From contig NZ_CP119967.1 of the NCBI RefSeq assembly GCF_029543085.1, positions 5,897,001-5,961,000 of the forward strand: 64,000 bases of DNA. The letters run 5' to 3'. This document shows positions 31,862 through 42,493 of the stretch, piece after piece. Each line of letters begins with the position of its first letter. Position 1 is the stretch's first letter. The stretch comes from Pseudomonas sp. A34-9. Lineage in GTDB: Bacteria > Pseudomonadota > Gammaproteobacteria > Pseudomonadales > Pseudomonadaceae. The translations under genes and the position numbers were made by a program. The notes beneath the pieces were generated by a model. That model saw only the letters and a program-made list of their open reading frames with translations. It was not told the origin of the DNA and did no database searches.

Positions 31862-33544
31862 ATGAACAAGAACAATCGCCATCCTGCAGACGGTAAGAAA
31901 CCCGTCACCATTTTCGGCCCGGATTTTCCGTTCGCGTTTGACGACTGGATCGAACACCCGGCCGGTCTCGGCACAATTCCTGAGCACCATCACGGCGCTG
32001 AAGTGGCGATCGTCGGCGCCGGCATCGCCGGCCTGGTGGCCGCTTACGAACTGATGAAGCTCGGTCTGAAACCCGTGGTTTACGAGGCCTCGAAACTGGG
32101 TGGCCGTCTGCGCTCGCAGGCCTTCAACGGCACCGACGGCATCGTCGCTGAACTCGGTGGCATGCGTTTCCCGGTGTCTTCCACCGCGTTTTATCACTAC
32201 GTCGACAAGCTCGGCCTGGAAACCAAACCTTTCCCGAACCCGCTGACGCCGGCCTCTGGCAGCACCGTGATCGACCTGGAAGGGAAAACCCACTACGCAC
32301 AGAAACTGGCGGATCTTCCTGCACTGTTTCAGGAGGTGGCTGACGCCTGGGCGGATGCGCTGGAAGCGGGTTCGCAGTTCGCCGACATCCAGCAGGCCAT
32401 TCGCGATCGCGATGTGCCACGCCTGAAAGAGCTGTGGAACACGCTTGTGCCGTTGTGGGACGACCGCACCTTCTACGACTTCGTCGCCACCTCCGAGGCC
32501 TTCGCCAAACTGTCGTTCCATCACCGCGAAGTGTTCGGGCAGGTCGGTTTCGGCACCGGCGGCTGGGACTCGGACTTCCCCAACTCGATGCTGGAAATCT
32601 TCCGCGTGGTGATGACCAACTGCGACGATCACCAGCACTTGGTGGTCGGTGGCGTCGAACAAGTACCGCAGGGCATCTGGCGGCATGTGCCGGAGCGCTG
32701 CGTGCACTGGCCCGAAGGCACCAGCCTGAAATCCCTGCACCGGGGTGCGCCGCGCTCCGGCGTGAAGAAAATTGCCCATGCGGCGGATGGCCGTTTCGCC
32801 GTCACCGACAACAATGGCGACACCCGCGAATACGCCGCCGTGCTGACCACTTGCCAGAGCTGGCTGCTGACCACCCAGATCGAATGCGACGAAACCCTGT
32901 TCTCGCAAAAGATGTGGATGGCCCTCGACCGCACCCGCTACATGCAGTCGTCGAAGACTTTCGTGATGGTCGACCGGCCATTCTGGAAAGACAAGGATCC
33001 GGAAACCGGCCGCGACCTGATGAGCATGACCCTCACCGATCGCCTGACCCGCGGCACGTATCTTTTCGATAACGGCGACGACAAGCCGGGCGTGATCTGC
33101 CTGTCCTACTCGTGGATGAGCGACGCGCTGAAGATGCTGCCGCATCCGGTAGAAAAACGCGTCGAACTGGCGTTGAACGCGTTGAAAAAGATCTACCCGA
33201 AAGTCGACATCGCCGCGCGGATCATCGGCGACCCGATCACCGTGTCGTGGGAGGCTGACCCGCATTTCCTCGGTGCTTTCAAAGGCGCCCTGCCCGGCCA
33301 CTATCGCTACAACCAGCGCATGTACGCGCACTTCATGCAGGACGACATGCCTGCCGAGCAGCGCGGGATTTTCATCGCTGGCGACGATGTTTCGTGGACC
33401 CCGGCATGGGTCGAAGGCGCAGTGCAGACGTCGCTCAACGCGGTGTGGGGGATCATGAAGCATTTCGGTGGTTCGACACATAAAGCGAACCCAGGCCCGG
33501 GTGATGTGTTCAAAGACATCGGCCCTATCGCCCTGCCCGAATAA
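31862..33544 (+). CDS. davB: L-lysine 2-monooxygenase
   Basis: 560 aa, the full length of P. putida DavB, which it resembles from end to end as I recall that sequence. FAD-dependent enzyme that converts L-lysine with O2 to 5-aminovaleramide, CO2 and water, the first step of the aminovalerate route. The dinucleotide motif VGAGIAG is at residues 51-57, followed by VVYEASKLGGRLRS (FAD ribose region). The C-terminal GIFIAGDDVSWTPAWVEGAVQTSLNAVW motif is typical of flavin amine oxidases. The amidase gene davA follows 12 bases downstream, so the two are co-transcribed. Confidence 0.93.
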   Translation: MNKNNRHPADGKKPVTIFGPDFPFAFDDWIEHPAGLGTIPEHHHGAEVAIVGAGIAGLVAAYELMKLGLKPVVYEASKLGGRLRSQAFNGTDGIVAELGGMRFPVSSTAFYHYVDKLGLETKPFPNPLTPASGSTVIDLEGKTHYAQKLADLPALFQEVADAWADALEAGSQFADIQQAIRDRDVPRLKELWNTLVPLWDDRTFYDFVATSEAFAKLSFHHREVFGQVGFGTGGWDSDFPNSMLEIFRVVMTNCDDHQHLVVGGVEQVPQGIWRHVPERCVHWPEGTSLKSLHRGAPRSGVKKIAHAADGRFAVTDNNGDTREYAAVLTTCQSWLLTTQIECDETLFSQKMWMALDRTRYMQSSKTFVMVDRPFWKDKDPETGRDLMSMTLTDRLTRGTYLFDNGDDKPGVICLSYSWMSDALKMLPHPVEKRVELALNALKKIYPKVDIAARIIGDPITVSWEADPHFLGAFKGALPGHYRYNQRMYAHFMQDDMPAEQRGIFIAGDDVSWTPAWVEGAVQTSLNAVWGIMKHFGGSTHKANPGPGDVFKDIGPIALPE

Positions 33545-33556
33545 GAGGAATTCCTG

Positions 33557-34351
33557 ATGCGTGTAGCCCTTTATCAATGTCCACCGCTGCCACTGGAGCC
33601 CGCCGCCAACCTGCAACGCCTGCATCAACTGGCGATGGAGGCCAAGGGCGCCGATCTCTTGGTGCTACCGGAGATGTTCATGACCGGCTACAACATTGGC
33701 GCCGAAGCGGTCAGCACGTTGGCCGAGGTCTACAACGGAGAATGGGCGCAGCAGATCGGCCGGATCGCCAAGGCTGCGGGTCTGGCGATTGTTTACGGTT
33801 ATCCGGAGCGCACCGCCGACGGGCAGATTTACAACGCCGTGCAGTTGATCGATTCGAGCGGTGAGCGCCTGTGCAATTACCGCAAGACGCATCTGTTTGG
33901 TGATCTGGATCGCTCGATGTTCAGCCCGGGTGATGATGACTTCCCCATCGTCGAACTCAACGGCTGGAAGCTCGGTTTCCTGATCTGCTACGACCTGGAG
34001 TTTCCGGAAAACACCCGACGTCTGGCCCTCGCCGGCGCCGAGCTGATTGTGGTGCCGACGGCGAACATGATTCCGTTTGATTTCGTCGCTGACGTCACCG
34101 TGCGTTCGCGTGCCTTCGAAAACCAATGCTACGTGGCTTACGCCAACTACTGCGGCCACGAAGGTGACATTCATTATTGCGGGCAAAGCAGCCTCGCGGC
34201 GCCGGATGGCAGCCGCATCGCCCAGGCCGGACTCGACGAAGCGCTGATCATCGGCGAACTCGATCGACAGCTGTTGCTCGACTCCCGCGCCGCCAATCGC
34301 TACCTCAGCGACCGTCGCCCCGAACTTTACGGCGCGCTCAACCAGCGCTAA
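33557..34351 (+). CDS. davA: 5-aminovaleramidase (nitrilase superfamily amidase)
   Basis: 264 aa. Hydrolyses 5-aminovaleramide to 5-aminovalerate and ammonia, the second step after DavB. The nitrilase triad is visible: E39 in LPEMFMTGYN, K110 in NYRKTHLFGDLD, and C144 in GFLICYDLEFPEN. Start at ATG 33557 behind AAGAGGAATTCCTG. Downstream davT/davD are not in the window. Confidence 0.93.
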   Translation: MRVALYQCPPLPLEPAANLQRLHQLAMEAKGADLLVLPEMFMTGYNIGAEAVSTLAEVYNGEWAQQIGRIAKAAGLAIVYGYPERTADGQIYNAVQLIDSSGERLCNYRKTHLFGDLDRSMFSPGDDDFPIVELNGWKLGFLICYDLEFPENTRRLALAGAELIVVPTANMIPFDFVADVTVRSRAFENQCYVAYANYCGHEGDIHYCGQSSLAAPDGSRIAQAGLDEALIIGELDRQLLLDSRAANRYLSDRRPELYGALNQR

Positions 34352-34389
34352 TCCGCTAGCATTGGCACTTCACTGTTCTGGAAGTGCCC

Positions 34390-36804
34390 ATGCCTGCGCC
34401 GACTCAGCCCCGCCCCCACTCTGAAACCCTGGCCAACGGCTTGCGTGTGACCCTGCGTCATGTGCCCGGTCTGAAGCGCAGCGCCGCTGTGTTGCGCGTG
34501 GCTGCCGGTAGCCATGATGTGCCGTTGGCATGGCCGGGAATGGCGCACTTTCTCGAGCACTTGCTGTTTCTCGGCACCGAGCGTTTTCCTGCCGGTGAAG
34601 GGCTGATGGCCTACGTGCAGCGTCACGGCGGGCAAGTGAATGCCAGCACGCGCGAACGTGCTACTGACTTTTTCTTTGAATTGCCGACGCGCGCATTCAG
34701 CGAGGGGCTGGAGCGTCTGTCAGACATGCTCGCCCAGCCGCGTATGAATCTGGACGAGCAGTTGCGGGAACGGGAAGTGTTGCAGGCAGAATTTGTCGCT
34801 TGGTCGCAGGACTCTGCGGCGCAGCAGCAGTTTTCCTTGCACGAGGGTTTACCGGTAAAGCATCCATTGCGCGGGTTTCATGCAGGGAATCGGGACAGCC
34901 TTCAGGTAGAACAGTTTGAGTTTCAACAGGCGTTGAAAGACTTTCACCGGCAGTTTTATCAGACCGGGCAAATGGCCTTGAGTCTGGTTGGGCCACAGAG
35001 CCTTGAAGAACTGAAAGCGCTGGCGGAGACGTTCGCGGAAACTTTACCAACTGGGGATAAAGTTGCGCAGGCCAAGCCACTGCCGTTGGCGGTGAAAAGT
35101 TATCAACAGGTCGGTGAACAACGCGGCAGTCTGTTGTTTGCGTTTGATGCCTTGCCTGAGTCGTCTGCCGAGGCTTTGGCGTTTCTTTGCCATTGGTTGA
35201 ACAGCACAAAACCCGGAGGCTTGCTGGCGCATTTGCAGCAGCAGAATGTGGCGGATGGATTGAACGCCGCGCCGATTTATCACTTTGCCGGGCAAGCGTT
35301 GTTGCATCTGCAATTCAGCGCGCCCTCCAAGCCATTCAATGTCATTCGCGAGCACGCTCTCGATTGGCTGAGTTTCTTTGCTCAGCAGGACTGGGCGCCT
35401 CTTCGCAAAGAATACGCGGCATTGCTGCAACGTCAGCAGCAAGTCTACGGTGCGCTGCAACTGGCGCGGCTCGATAGTGAAGCGTTCGAAGACGGGTTGT
35501 CTGACTCCGGCGTTAAAGCCCTTGAACAGATACTCAACGAAATCGGCACTGTGGATAACTTCAGCGATCACTGGAGCCTGCCTGCTGCCAACCCTTTCCT
35601 GCGAGCCAGCGAACCCTTGGCCAACGCCGGGCTGATTCGCGGCCAGACCAGCGCCCACCGGGGGCTGCGCACGTTCGCTCAGGATCGTTCGCGGGGCCGT
35701 CGTGAACGCTCGCCGATGCAGTTCAGTCAGGCGTTGCCGGACAACACGGATGAAGGCGCGATTTATCTGCGTTGGCAGGTGGAGTCTGCAGCCAGCGCTG
35801 ATCTGCAATCGAGGCTGCAGCGTAGTCTTCGGCAAACGCAGCAAGACGCCCGAGAGGCCGGCGTCGACCTGTCTTTCAGCGCCTCTGGCAATCAATGGCT
35901 GCTGAAACTCATTGGGCTGCAAGAGCCAATGCCCAGCGTCCTTGAACACGCGCTGAAATCTCTGACGCAAGTTGACGCCGATTCGCCGCGCAGTGAGCCG
36001 CAAGCGCCGTTGAACCCTATCCGCCAACTGTTGAAAGCGTTGCCGGAACAGCTGCTGGAATCAGCCAAAACCGGCGACGACGCCAAACACCTGTGGACAA
36101 CTTCACGCTGGGACGGCCTCGCCTTGGGTCTGAATCAACAGACTCAATCTGCCATGGGCCTGGCCCTGAGCCGGATTCCCGGGATTGCGGACAATCAGTT
36201 GCCAGCGCCGACGACGATCACCGCGCAAAAGCACTGGCGACCTATCGTTACCGCGTCCAGCGAATACGCCGCGTTGCTGTTCTGCCCGACCGCCAGCCGC
36301 AGCATCGCCGACGAAGCCGCGTGGCGACTGTTGGCGCAGTTGTGCCAGACACCTTTCTATCAGCGCCTGCGGGTCGAATTGCAATTGGGCTATGCGGTCT
36401 TCAGCGCACTGCGCCAGATGCACGGGCAAACGGCCATGCTGTTCGGCGTGCAATCCCCGAACACCCAACCCGTGGAACTGCTCGGGCACATTCGGCAGTT
36501 CTTCGAAAGCCTGCCAATGCTGGTCGAAAAGATTGATGAGTCGAGCTTCGAGCAACAGCGTCAGAGCCTCGCCGATCAATTCGACGACGCCAACCTGTCC
36601 GGCAAAGACGCCGCCGAACTGTTCTGGCAGGCCAGGCTTGCAGGCCACTCGTCGGATTATCTTGAGCAATTGGTCGCCGCCATCGGCCAACTGGATCGCC
36701 AGACATTGCTCAGCGCTGCACAGCTCTTGATCAACGCCGAAGGCGGCTGGCTCTGCCTCGCCAGCGATGCGGCGCCCGAGACCTCATGGCAAGCAGTAAA
36801 TTGA
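34390..36804 (+). CDS. pqqF: M16 metalloprotease, PQQ biosynthesis protein PqqF
   Basis: About 804 aa from ATG 34390 (GTG 34384 is an alternative). The inverted zinc motif HFLEH is at residues 53-57 in MAHFLEHLLFLGTERFPAGEG, followed by the GGQVNASTRERATDFFFEL segment. The rest is the multi-domain M16 body. PqqF with a partner is thought to cut the modified PqqA peptide. It reads towards pqqA, 156 bases upstream, the order seen in fluorescent pseudomonads. The length agrees with other Pseudomonas PqqF proteins. Confidence 0.93.
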   Translation: MPAPTQPRPHSETLANGLRVTLRHVPGLKRSAAVLRVAAGSHDVPLAWPGMAHFLEHLLFLGTERFPAGEGLMAYVQRHGGQVNASTRERATDFFFELPTRAFSEGLERLSDMLAQPRMNLDEQLREREVLQAEFVAWSQDSAAQQQFSLHEGLPVKHPLRGFHAGNRDSLQVEQFEFQQALKDFHRQFYQTGQMALSLVGPQSLEELKALAETFAETLPTGDKVAQAKPLPLAVKSYQQVGEQRGSLLFAFDALPESSAEALAFLCHWLNSTKPGGLLAHLQQQNVADGLNAAPIYHFAGQALLHLQFSAPSKPFNVIREHALDWLSFFAQQDWAPLRKEYAALLQRQQQVYGALQLARLDSEAFEDGLSDSGVKALEQILNEIGTVDNFSDHWSLPAANPFLRASEPLANAGLIRGQTSAHRGLRTFAQDRSRGRRERSPMQFSQALPDNTDEGAIYLRWQVESAASADLQSRLQRSLRQTQQDAREAGVDLSFSASGNQWLLKLIGLQEPMPSVLEHALKSLTQVDADSPRSEPQAPLNPIRQLLKALPEQLLESAKTGDDAKHLWTTSRWDGLALGLNQQTQSAMGLALSRIPGIADNQLPAPTTITAQKHWRPIVTASSEYAALLFCPTASRSIADEAAWRLLAQLCQTPFYQRLRVELQLGYAVFSALRQMHGQTAMLFGVQSPNTQPVELLGHIRQFFESLPMLVEKIDESSFEQQRQSLADQFDDANLSGKDAAELFWQARLAGHSSDYLEQLVAAIGQLDRQTLLSAAQLLINAEGGWLCLASDAAPETSWQAVN

Positions 36805-36960
36805 TCATTACCGAGGCTGCAAGGAGCTTTCTCAAAGATTCACGGGCAAACCCGGTGAAATTTTGAGTAACATAGCCGCCTAACTATTTGGAACATCGTT
36901 GCGCTGCCGTGGACTATACCTATGGACAGCGCTATCCCCCCCACCCTGAAGGAGACACCC

Positions 36961-37035
36961 ATGTCCTGGACAAAACCGGCCTACACCGACCTGCGTATCG
37001 GCTTCGAAGTCACCATGTACTTCGCCAGCCGCTGA
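36961..37035 (+). CDS. pqqA: PQQ precursor peptide PqqA
   Basis: 24 aa: [20 protein letters not shown] followed by FASR. Glu16 and Tyr20 in the ExxxY motif are the atoms from which PQQ is made. The ATG follows GAAGGAGACACCC. Too short for routine gene callers at normal cut-offs. A strong hairpin with T-rich tail lies 26 bases after the stop, probably leaving many short pqqA transcripts and fewer pqqAB read-through ones. Confidence 0.97.
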
Positions 37036-37061
37036 GTTCTGCTTACAGAGAACTGCAGTGC

Positions 37062-37092
37062 AACGCCTCGGCTCGCCGGGGCGTTTTATTTT
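37062..37092 (+). terminator. intercistronic terminator/attenuator between pqqA and pqqB
   Basis: AACGCCTCGG and CCGGGGCGTT form a ten-base stem with one G.T pair and loop CTCG, followed by TTATTTT. It would reduce read-through into pqqB-E and explains high pqqA peptide against low enzyme levels. Confidence 0.8.
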
Positions 37093-37116
37093 CCGCGTTG
37101 AAATGATGGAGTGTTC

Positions 37117-38028
37117 ATGTTCGTCCAGATTCTGGGTTCGGCCGCTGGCGGCGGTTTTCCGCAGTGGAACTGCAACTGCGTCAACTGCGCAGGTTTTCGC
37201 GACGGCAGCCTGAATGCCAAGGCCCGCACCCAGTCGTCCATCGCGATTTCCGATGACGGCGTGAACTGGGTGCTGTGCAATGCCTCGCCGGACATCCGTG
37301 CGCAACTGCAAAGCTTCGCCCCGATGCAACCGGGCCGCGCCCTGCGTGACACCGGCATCAGCGCGATCATCCTGATGGACAGCCAGATCGACCACACCAC
37401 CGGCCTGCTCAGCCTGCGCGAAGGCTGCCCGCATCAGGTCTGGTGCACGGACATGGTTCACGAAGACCTGAGCACCGGTTTTCCGTTGTTCAAGATGCTC
37501 ACCCACTGGAACGGCGGGCTGGACTGGAACCGCATCGAACTCGACCAGAGTTTCACCGTAGCGGCGTGCCCGAACCTGCGCTTCACCCCGTTGCCGTTGC
37601 GCAGCGCGGCGCCGCCGTATTCGCCACACCGCTTCGACCCGCACCCGGGCGACAACATCGGTCTGATCGTTGAAGACCTGAAGACCGGCGGCAAATTGTT
37701 CTATGCGCCAGGTTTGGGCAAGGTCGATGCACCGTTGCTGGAAATCATGGCGGGCAGCGACTGCCTGTTGGTCGACGGCACGATGTGGGATGACGATGAA
37801 ATGCAGCGCCGGGGCGTCGGCACCCGCACCGGCCGTGAGATGGGCCATCTGGCGCAGAACGGCCCCGGCGGTATGCTCGAAGTGCTGGAACAGCTTCCCG
37901 AGCAGCGCAAGGTGCTTATCCACATCAACAACACCAACCCGATTCTCGACGAAGATTCGCCGGAGCGTGCCGAGTTGGCGCGGCGCAATGTTGAAGTGGC
38001 GTTCGATGGCATGAGTATTGTGCTGTAA
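37117..38028 (+). CDS. pqqB: PqqB, metallo-beta-lactamase-fold PQQ biosynthesis protein
   Basis: 303 aa from ATG 37117 with GATGGAG upstream; GTG 37111 is possible but spaced badly. It opens with [28 protein letters not shown], the family signature, with a CNCVNC zinc site. [18 protein letters not shown] carries the altered metal-site motif of PqqB. Thought to act as hydroxylase/oxygenase on the tyrosine moiety of the PQQ precursor. Confidence 0.96.
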   Translation: MFVQILGSAAGGGFPQWNCNCVNCAGFRDGSLNAKARTQSSIAISDDGVNWVLCNASPDIRAQLQSFAPMQPGRALRDTGISAIILMDSQIDHTTGLLSLREGCPHQVWCTDMVHEDLSTGFPLFKMLTHWNGGLDWNRIELDQSFTVAACPNLRFTPLPLRSAAPPYSPHRFDPHPGDNIGLIVEDLKTGGKLFYAPGLGKVDAPLLEIMAGSDCLLVDGTMWDDDEMQRRGVGTRTGREMGHLAQNGPGGMLEVLEQLPEQRKVLIHINNTNPILDEDSPERAELARRNVEVAFDGMSIVL

Positions 38029-38051
38029 GCATTTGAGACCGCTGCGCGGTC

Positions 38052-38117
38052 TATCGCGAGCAGGCTCACTCCTACATTGGAATGCGATCACCTGTAGGAG
38101 TGAGCCTGCTCGCGATA
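38052..38117. repeat. REP inverted pair between pqqB and pqqC
   Basis: Two perfect 25-base arms (TATCGCGAGCAGGCTCACTC... and its complement TGTAGGAGTGAGCCTGCTCG...) separated by 16 bases. This is a familiar extragenic palindrome of P. fluorescens. It lies inside the pqq operon and could form a stable hairpin in the mRNA. Confidence 0.88.
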
Positions 38118-38168
38118 AGGCCGGCACAGACACCAGAGATTCCAACGGTTGTTCCCCGGAGAACCGCA

Positions 38169-38921
38169 ATGACCGACACCCCGCTGTCCGCCGCCGAATT
38201 CGAAGCGGCCCTGCGCGCCAAAGGCGCCTACTACCACATCCACCACCCCTACCACGTGGCGATGTACCAAGGCCGCGCCACTCGCGAACAGATCCAGGGC
38301 TGGGTCGCCAACCGCTTCTACTATCAGGTGAACATCCCCCTGAAAGACGCGGCGATCCTCGCCAATTGCCCGGACCGGGAAATCCGCCGCGAATGGATTC
38401 AGCGCCTGCTCGACCACGACGGCGCTCCGGGTGAAGACGGCGGTATCGAAGCCTGGCTGCGCCTCGGTCAAGCGGTCGGTCTCGATCCGGATCAACTGCG
38501 CTCCCAGGAGCTGGTGCTGCCCGGCGTGCGTTTCGCCGTCGATGCCTACGTCAACTTCGCCCGCCGCGCCAGTTGGCAGGAAGCGGCCAGCAGTTCGTTG
38601 ACCGAACTGTTCGCGCCGCAGATCCACCAGTCGCGTCTCGACAGCTGGCCACAGCATTACCCGTGGATCGACCCGGCCGGTTACGAATATTTCCGTACCC
38701 GCCTCGGTCAGGCGCGCCGTGATGTCGAGCACGGTCTGGCGATCACGCTGGAGCACTACAAGACCCGCGAAGGCCAGGAGCGCATGCTGGAAATTCTCCA
38801 GTTCAAACTCGACATTCTTTGGAGCATGCTCGATGCCATGAGCATGGCCTACGAACTGAACCGCCCGCCGTACCACAGCGTGACCGAACAACGCGTCTGG
38901 CATAAAGGAATCACCTTATGA
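38169..38921 (+). CDS. pqqC: pyrroloquinoline-quinone synthase PqqC
   Basis: 250 aa from ATG 38169 with CGGAGAACCGCA upstream; the longer frame to 38082 runs into the REP. PqqC is a cofactor-free oxidase that closes the ring and oxidises the precursor to PQQ. Conserved parts include [33 protein letters not shown] (active-site His and Arg) and [20 protein letters not shown]. The stop overlaps pqqD (ATGA). Confidence 0.97.
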   Translation: MTDTPLSAAEFEAALRAKGAYYHIHHPYHVAMYQGRATREQIQGWVANRFYYQVNIPLKDAAILANCPDREIRREWIQRLLDHDGAPGEDGGIEAWLRLGQAVGLDPDQLRSQELVLPGVRFAVDAYVNFARRASWQEAASSSLTELFAPQIHQSRLDSWPQHYPWIDPAGYEYFRTRLGQARRDVEHGLAITLEHYKTREGQERMLEILQFKLDILWSMLDAMSMAYELNRPPYHSVTEQRVWHKGITL

Positions 38922-39193
38922 GTTTCGACCGCAGCAAAGTCCCGACCTGGCGTCCCGGCTACCGCTTCCAGTACGAACCGGCGCAGAAAGGCCACGTGCT
39001 GCTCTACCCCGAGGGCATGATCAAACTCAACGACAGCGCCGCGCTGATCGGCGGTTTGATTGACGGTCAACGCGATGTCGCGGCGATCATCGCCAAACTC
39101 GATGAGCAGTTCCCCGGCGTGCCCGAGCTCGGTGACGACATCGAGCAATTCATGGAGGTTGCCCGTGCGCAGCACTGGATCGAACTTGCCTGA
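38918..39193 (+). CDS. pqqD: PqqD, peptide chaperone for PqqA
   Basis: 91 aa. Small winged-helix-like protein that binds PqqA and presents it to PqqE. The pattern [42 protein letters not shown] is typical. It starts in the pqqC stop and overlaps the pqqE start by 29 bases. Confidence 0.95.
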   Translation: MSFDRSKVPTWRPGYRFQYEPAQKGHVLLYPEGMIKLNDSAALIGGLIDGQRDVAAIIAKLDEQFPGVPELGDDIEQFMEVARAQHWIELA

Positions 39194-40337
39194 TTCGTCG
39201 GTGCAAGTACCGCCAAAACCTGAAGTCGGCCTGCCGCTGTGGCTGCTCGCCGAGCTGACCTACCGCTGCCCGCTGCAATGCCCGTACTGCTCCAATCCGC
39301 TGGATTTCGCCGAGCAGGGCAAAGAACTGAGCACCGAGCAGTGGATCAAGGTATTCCGCGAAGCGCGGGAGATGGGCGCGGCGCAACTGGGTTTTTCCGG
39401 TGGCGAGCCGCTGGTGCGTCAGGATCTCGCCGAGCTGATTCATGAAGCGCGGCAGCTGGGTTTCTACACCAACCTGATCACCTCCGGCATCGGCCTGACC
39501 GAGCAGAAAATCAGCGACTTCAAGAAGGCTGGCCTCGATCACATTCAGATCAGTTTCCAGGCCAGTGACGAGCAAGTGAACAACCTGCTCGCTGGCTCGA
39601 AAAAGGCTTTCGCGCAGAAGTTGGAAATGGCTCGCGCAGTGAAGGCACACGGTTATCCGATGGTGCTGAACTTCGTCACCCATCGACATAACATCGACAA
39701 GATCGACCGCATCATCGAGCTGTGCATTGCGCTGGAAGCCGACTTCGTCGAGCTCGCCACTTGCCAGTTCTACGGTTGGGCGCAACTCAATCGTGTCGGC
39801 CTGTTGCCGACCAAGGAACAACTGGTGCGTGCCGAACGCATCACCAACGAATACCGCGCAAAACTGGAAGCCGAAGGGCATCCGTGCAAGCTGATTTTCG
39901 TCACCCCGGATTACTACGAAGAACGCCCGAAAGCCTGCATGAACGGCTGGGGCAGCATCTTTCTGACGGTTACCCCGGACGGCACTGCCCTGCCCTGTCA
40001 TGGCGCCCGCCAGCTGCCAGTGCAATTTCCCAATGTGCGCGATCACAGCATGCAGCACATCTGGTACGACTCGTTCGGCTTCAACCGCTTTCGCGGTTAT
40101 GACTGGATGCCCGAGCCGTGCCGCTCTTGCGACGAGAAAGAAAAAGACTTCGGCGGCTGCCGCTGCCAGGCGTTCATGCTCACCGGTGATGCAAGCAACG
40201 CTGACCCTGTGTGCAGCAAGTCAGAACATCACGGCGTGATTCTCAAGGCCCGCGAAGAAGCCGAGACCGCCACCCAAACCATCGAACAACTGGCCTTTCG
40301 CAATGAACGAAACTCACGCCTCATCGCCAAGGGCTGA
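39165..40337 (+). CDS. pqqE: PqqE, radical SAM/SPASM PqqA carbon-carbon cross-linking enzyme
   Basis: 390 aa from GTG 39165, chosen because GGAGG lies six bases upstream; the upstream frame lacks family similarity. Radical SAM motif [14 protein letters not shown] near residue 27-40; [12 protein letters not shown] follows. C-terminal SPASM cysteines in [23 protein letters not shown] and [22 protein letters not shown] hold extra FeS clusters. It joins Glu16 and Tyr20 of PqqA. Confidence 0.96.
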   Translation: MRSTGSNLPDSSVQVPPKPEVGLPLWLLAELTYRCPLQCPYCSNPLDFAEQGKELSTEQWIKVFREAREMGAAQLGFSGGEPLVRQDLAELIHEARQLGFYTNLITSGIGLTEQKISDFKKAGLDHIQISFQASDEQVNNLLAGSKKAFAQKLEMARAVKAHGYPMVLNFVTHRHNIDKIDRIIELCIALEADFVELATCQFYGWAQLNRVGLLPTKEQLVRAERITNEYRAKLEAEGHPCKLIFVTPDYYEERPKACMNGWGSIFLTVTPDGTALPCHGARQLPVQFPNVRDHSMQHIWYDSFGFNRFRGYDWMPEPCRSCDEKEKDFGGCRCQAFMLTGDASNADPVCSKSEHHGVILKAREEAETATQTIEQLAFRNERNSRLIAKG

Positions 40338-42114
40338 GCCTTTCAGCGCCTCGCAAGCCGTCGCTGCCGGCATGGATTTCGCTGAACTCCAGCTCGGTGC
40401 CCATGGGCTGTTCTGGAATGAATATCGTCCGGAGGATGCCGCATGTCGGATCTGGCATTGGCGCGATGGCGTGGCGAAATGTCTGACGCCGAATGGCTTC
40501 AGCGTGCGCAGTCGGGTGTACGAATATGGCGGTGGCGCGTTTTGTCTGGCGCCGGACGGGGTGGTTTTTGTCGCTGAGGCGGATCAGCAGTTGTATCGCC
40601 AAAAGTTCGGTGGCGAGCCGCAAGCATTGACCTTGGGTGAATGTCGTTACGGCGATCTGCAATTTGCTTTCGGCCAGGTGCTGGCGGTGGAAGAACAGCA
40701 AGATCTGCATCGGCTCGTAGCCATTGATCTGACTGACGGGGCGCGTCATTTATTGGCTGAGGGTGCGGATTTTTATGCTGCACCCACGATCAGTGCGGAT
40801 GGTCGGCGCCTGGCGTGGATCGAGTGGAGTCGACCCCATCAGCCGTGGACGTCGACCCGGTTGATGGTGGCTGAGCGCTTGACTGACGGCGCCTTCGGTT
40901 CGCCGCGATGCGTTGCCGGCGCCGAGATTGAAGAGTCCATCCAACAACCTCGATTCGATGCCGAAAATCGCCTTTATTGCCTGACTGATCGTGGTGGATT
41001 CTGGCAGCCGTGGGCTGAGACTTCCGCCGGTTTGGAGCCATTACCTGCTGCGCAAGCCGATCACGCTCCGGCGCCTTGGCAATTGGGCGGGTGCACTTGG
41101 TTGCCTGTTGAACATTCGGTTTTAGCCAGTTGGAGTGAAGGCGGCTTCGGCCGTCTGACTTTAGGCGATGACGACTTCACCGGTGACTACAGCCGTTTCC
41201 GGCATTTGGCTTTGGATGCGCAATTTATCTACTGCATCGCCGCCTCACCGATCAGTCCTTCGGCAGTCATCGCCATTGATCGAACTACGCGCGAAGTGAA
41301 GGTGTTGGCCGGTGGCGTAGCGCCCCTGCCTGCCGAACGCATCAGCCGTCCGCAAACCCTGCGTTACCCGAGTGGCGCGGGTGAGGCTCACGGTTTTTTC
41401 TATCCCGCCATGAGCGGTGAGACGAAACCGCCGTTGGTGGTGTTCATCCACGGTGGCCCGACGTCAGCCTGCTATCCGATGCTCGACCCGCGCATTCAAT
41501 ACTGGACGCAACGCGGCTTCGCCGTCGCCGATCTCAACTATCGCGGCAGCAGTGGTTATGGCCGGGAATATCGGCAAGCGCTGCACTTGAGCTGGGGTGA
41601 GGTGGATGTTGAGGATGCTTGTGCCGTCGTCACGTATCTTGCCGAACAAGGCTTGATCGACGGTGAACGCGCGTTCATTCGAGGCGGCAGCGCGGGCGGC
41701 TACACCACGTTGTGCGCACTGGCGTTTCAGCAAGTCTTCCGAGCCGGCGCCAGCCTCTACGGCGTCAGCGATCCAGTTGCGTTGGCGCGAGCGACACACA
41801 AGTTTGAAGGCGATTATCTGGACTGGTTGATCGGTGACCCCGGACAAGATGCCGAACGCTACGCTGCCCGCACGCCGTTGCTGCACGCGAGCAACATCCG
41901 CGTACCGGTGATCTTCTTTCAGGGTGAACTGGATGCTGTGGTGGTCCCGCAACAAACCCGCGATATGGTCACGGCACTGGAGCACAACGGCATTCCGGTC
42001 GAAGCCCACTACTACCCCGATGAACGCCACGGCTTCCGCCGCGCCGCCAATCAGGCGCATGCGCTGGAGCAGGAGTGGAAGTTTTATCGGCGGGTGATGG
42101 GGCTTTCGGACTGA
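40303..42114 (+). CDS. S9-family prolyl-oligopeptidase-like peptidase at the end of the pqq operon
   Basis: 603 aa. N-terminal beta-propeller, C-terminal alpha/beta hydrolase with nucleophile motif GGSAGGYT (near residue 465), [44 protein letters not shown] upstream and the histidine in [10 protein letters not shown] near the end. Overlaps pqqE by 35 bases. A homologous gene follows pqqE in other pseudomonads and has been named pqqH or pqqM; a part in degrading or trimming PqqA-derived peptides is plausible but I cannot show it. Confidence 0.88.
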   Translation: MNETHASSPRAEPFSASQAVAAGMDFAELQLGAHGLFWNEYRPEDAACRIWHWRDGVAKCLTPNGFSVRSRVYEYGGGAFCLAPDGVVFVAEADQQLYRQKFGGEPQALTLGECRYGDLQFAFGQVLAVEEQQDLHRLVAIDLTDGARHLLAEGADFYAAPTISADGRRLAWIEWSRPHQPWTSTRLMVAERLTDGAFGSPRCVAGAEIEESIQQPRFDAENRLYCLTDRGGFWQPWAETSAGLEPLPAAQADHAPAPWQLGGCTWLPVEHSVLASWSEGGFGRLTLGDDDFTGDYSRFRHLALDAQFIYCIAASPISPSAVIAIDRTTREVKVLAGGVAPLPAERISRPQTLRYPSGAGEAHGFFYPAMSGETKPPLVVFIHGGPTSACYPMLDPRIQYWTQRGFAVADLNYRGSSGYGREYRQALHLSWGEVDVEDACAVVTYLAEQGLIDGERAFIRGGSAGGYTTLCALAFQQVFRAGASLYGVSDPVALARATHKFEGDYLDWLIGDPGQDAERYAARTPLLHASNIRVPVIFFQGELDAVVVPQQTRDMVTALEHNGIPVEAHYYPDERHGFRRAANQAHALEQEWKFYRRVMGLSD

Positions 42115-42125
42115 AACCCTCTCCG

Positions 42126-42210
42126 TGCAGGAGCTGCGGCACGCTGCGATCTGTTGATCCTGATCCTCGAATTAAAATCAAAAGATCGCAGCCTTCGGCA
42201 GCTCCTACAG
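42126..42210. repeat. REPIN-like inverted REP pair (AGGAGCTGC family)
   Basis: Arms GCAGGAGCTGCGGCACGCTG... and ...AAAGATCGCAGCCTTCGGCA... face each other over a short AT-rich centre, just after the S9 peptidase gene. Same family as at 47572, 59303 and 61305; this copy has several differences between arms. Confidence 0.85.
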
Positions 42211-42225
42211 GGGATGCCGCCGAAA

Positions 42226-42384
42226 TCAGCGCTTGGCGATGATGTACACCGCATGCACGATCCCCGGAATATACCCGCACAGCGTCAGCAGAATGTTCAA
42301 CCAGAACGCCCCGCCAAACCCGACCTGCAGAAACACGCCCAGTGGTGGCAACAGAATAGCGATGATGATGCGAATGAAATCCAT
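42226..42384 (-). CDS. YqaE/Pmp3 family small membrane protein
   Basis: 52 aa from the ATG with CAGGAGCTGCCC upstream. Two membrane helices: DFIRIIIAILLPPLGVFLQVG and FWLNILLTLCGYIPGIVHAVYII, with the family's LPPLGVFLxVG and GYIPGIxHAxYI motifs. Family members are stress-linked membrane proteins; exact function in Pseudomonas unclear. Confidence 0.92.
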   Translation of the reverse strand: MDFIRIIIAILLPPLGVFLQVGFGGAFWLNILLTLCGYIPGIVHAVYIIAKR

Positions 42385-42493
42385 GGGGCAGCTCCTGTAT
42401 GGGGGTTGGCTCGCTTGAGCCATACAAGCTAATCGACCTGCGCCGTTCGTCAGGGTTCAGTACTAATCACGGTATCGGTATCAAACTGATAGC

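Noticed and set aside
31856..33628. 590-codon reverse frame over davB
   Set aside because: Antisense shadow of an unmistakable lysine monooxygenase gene.
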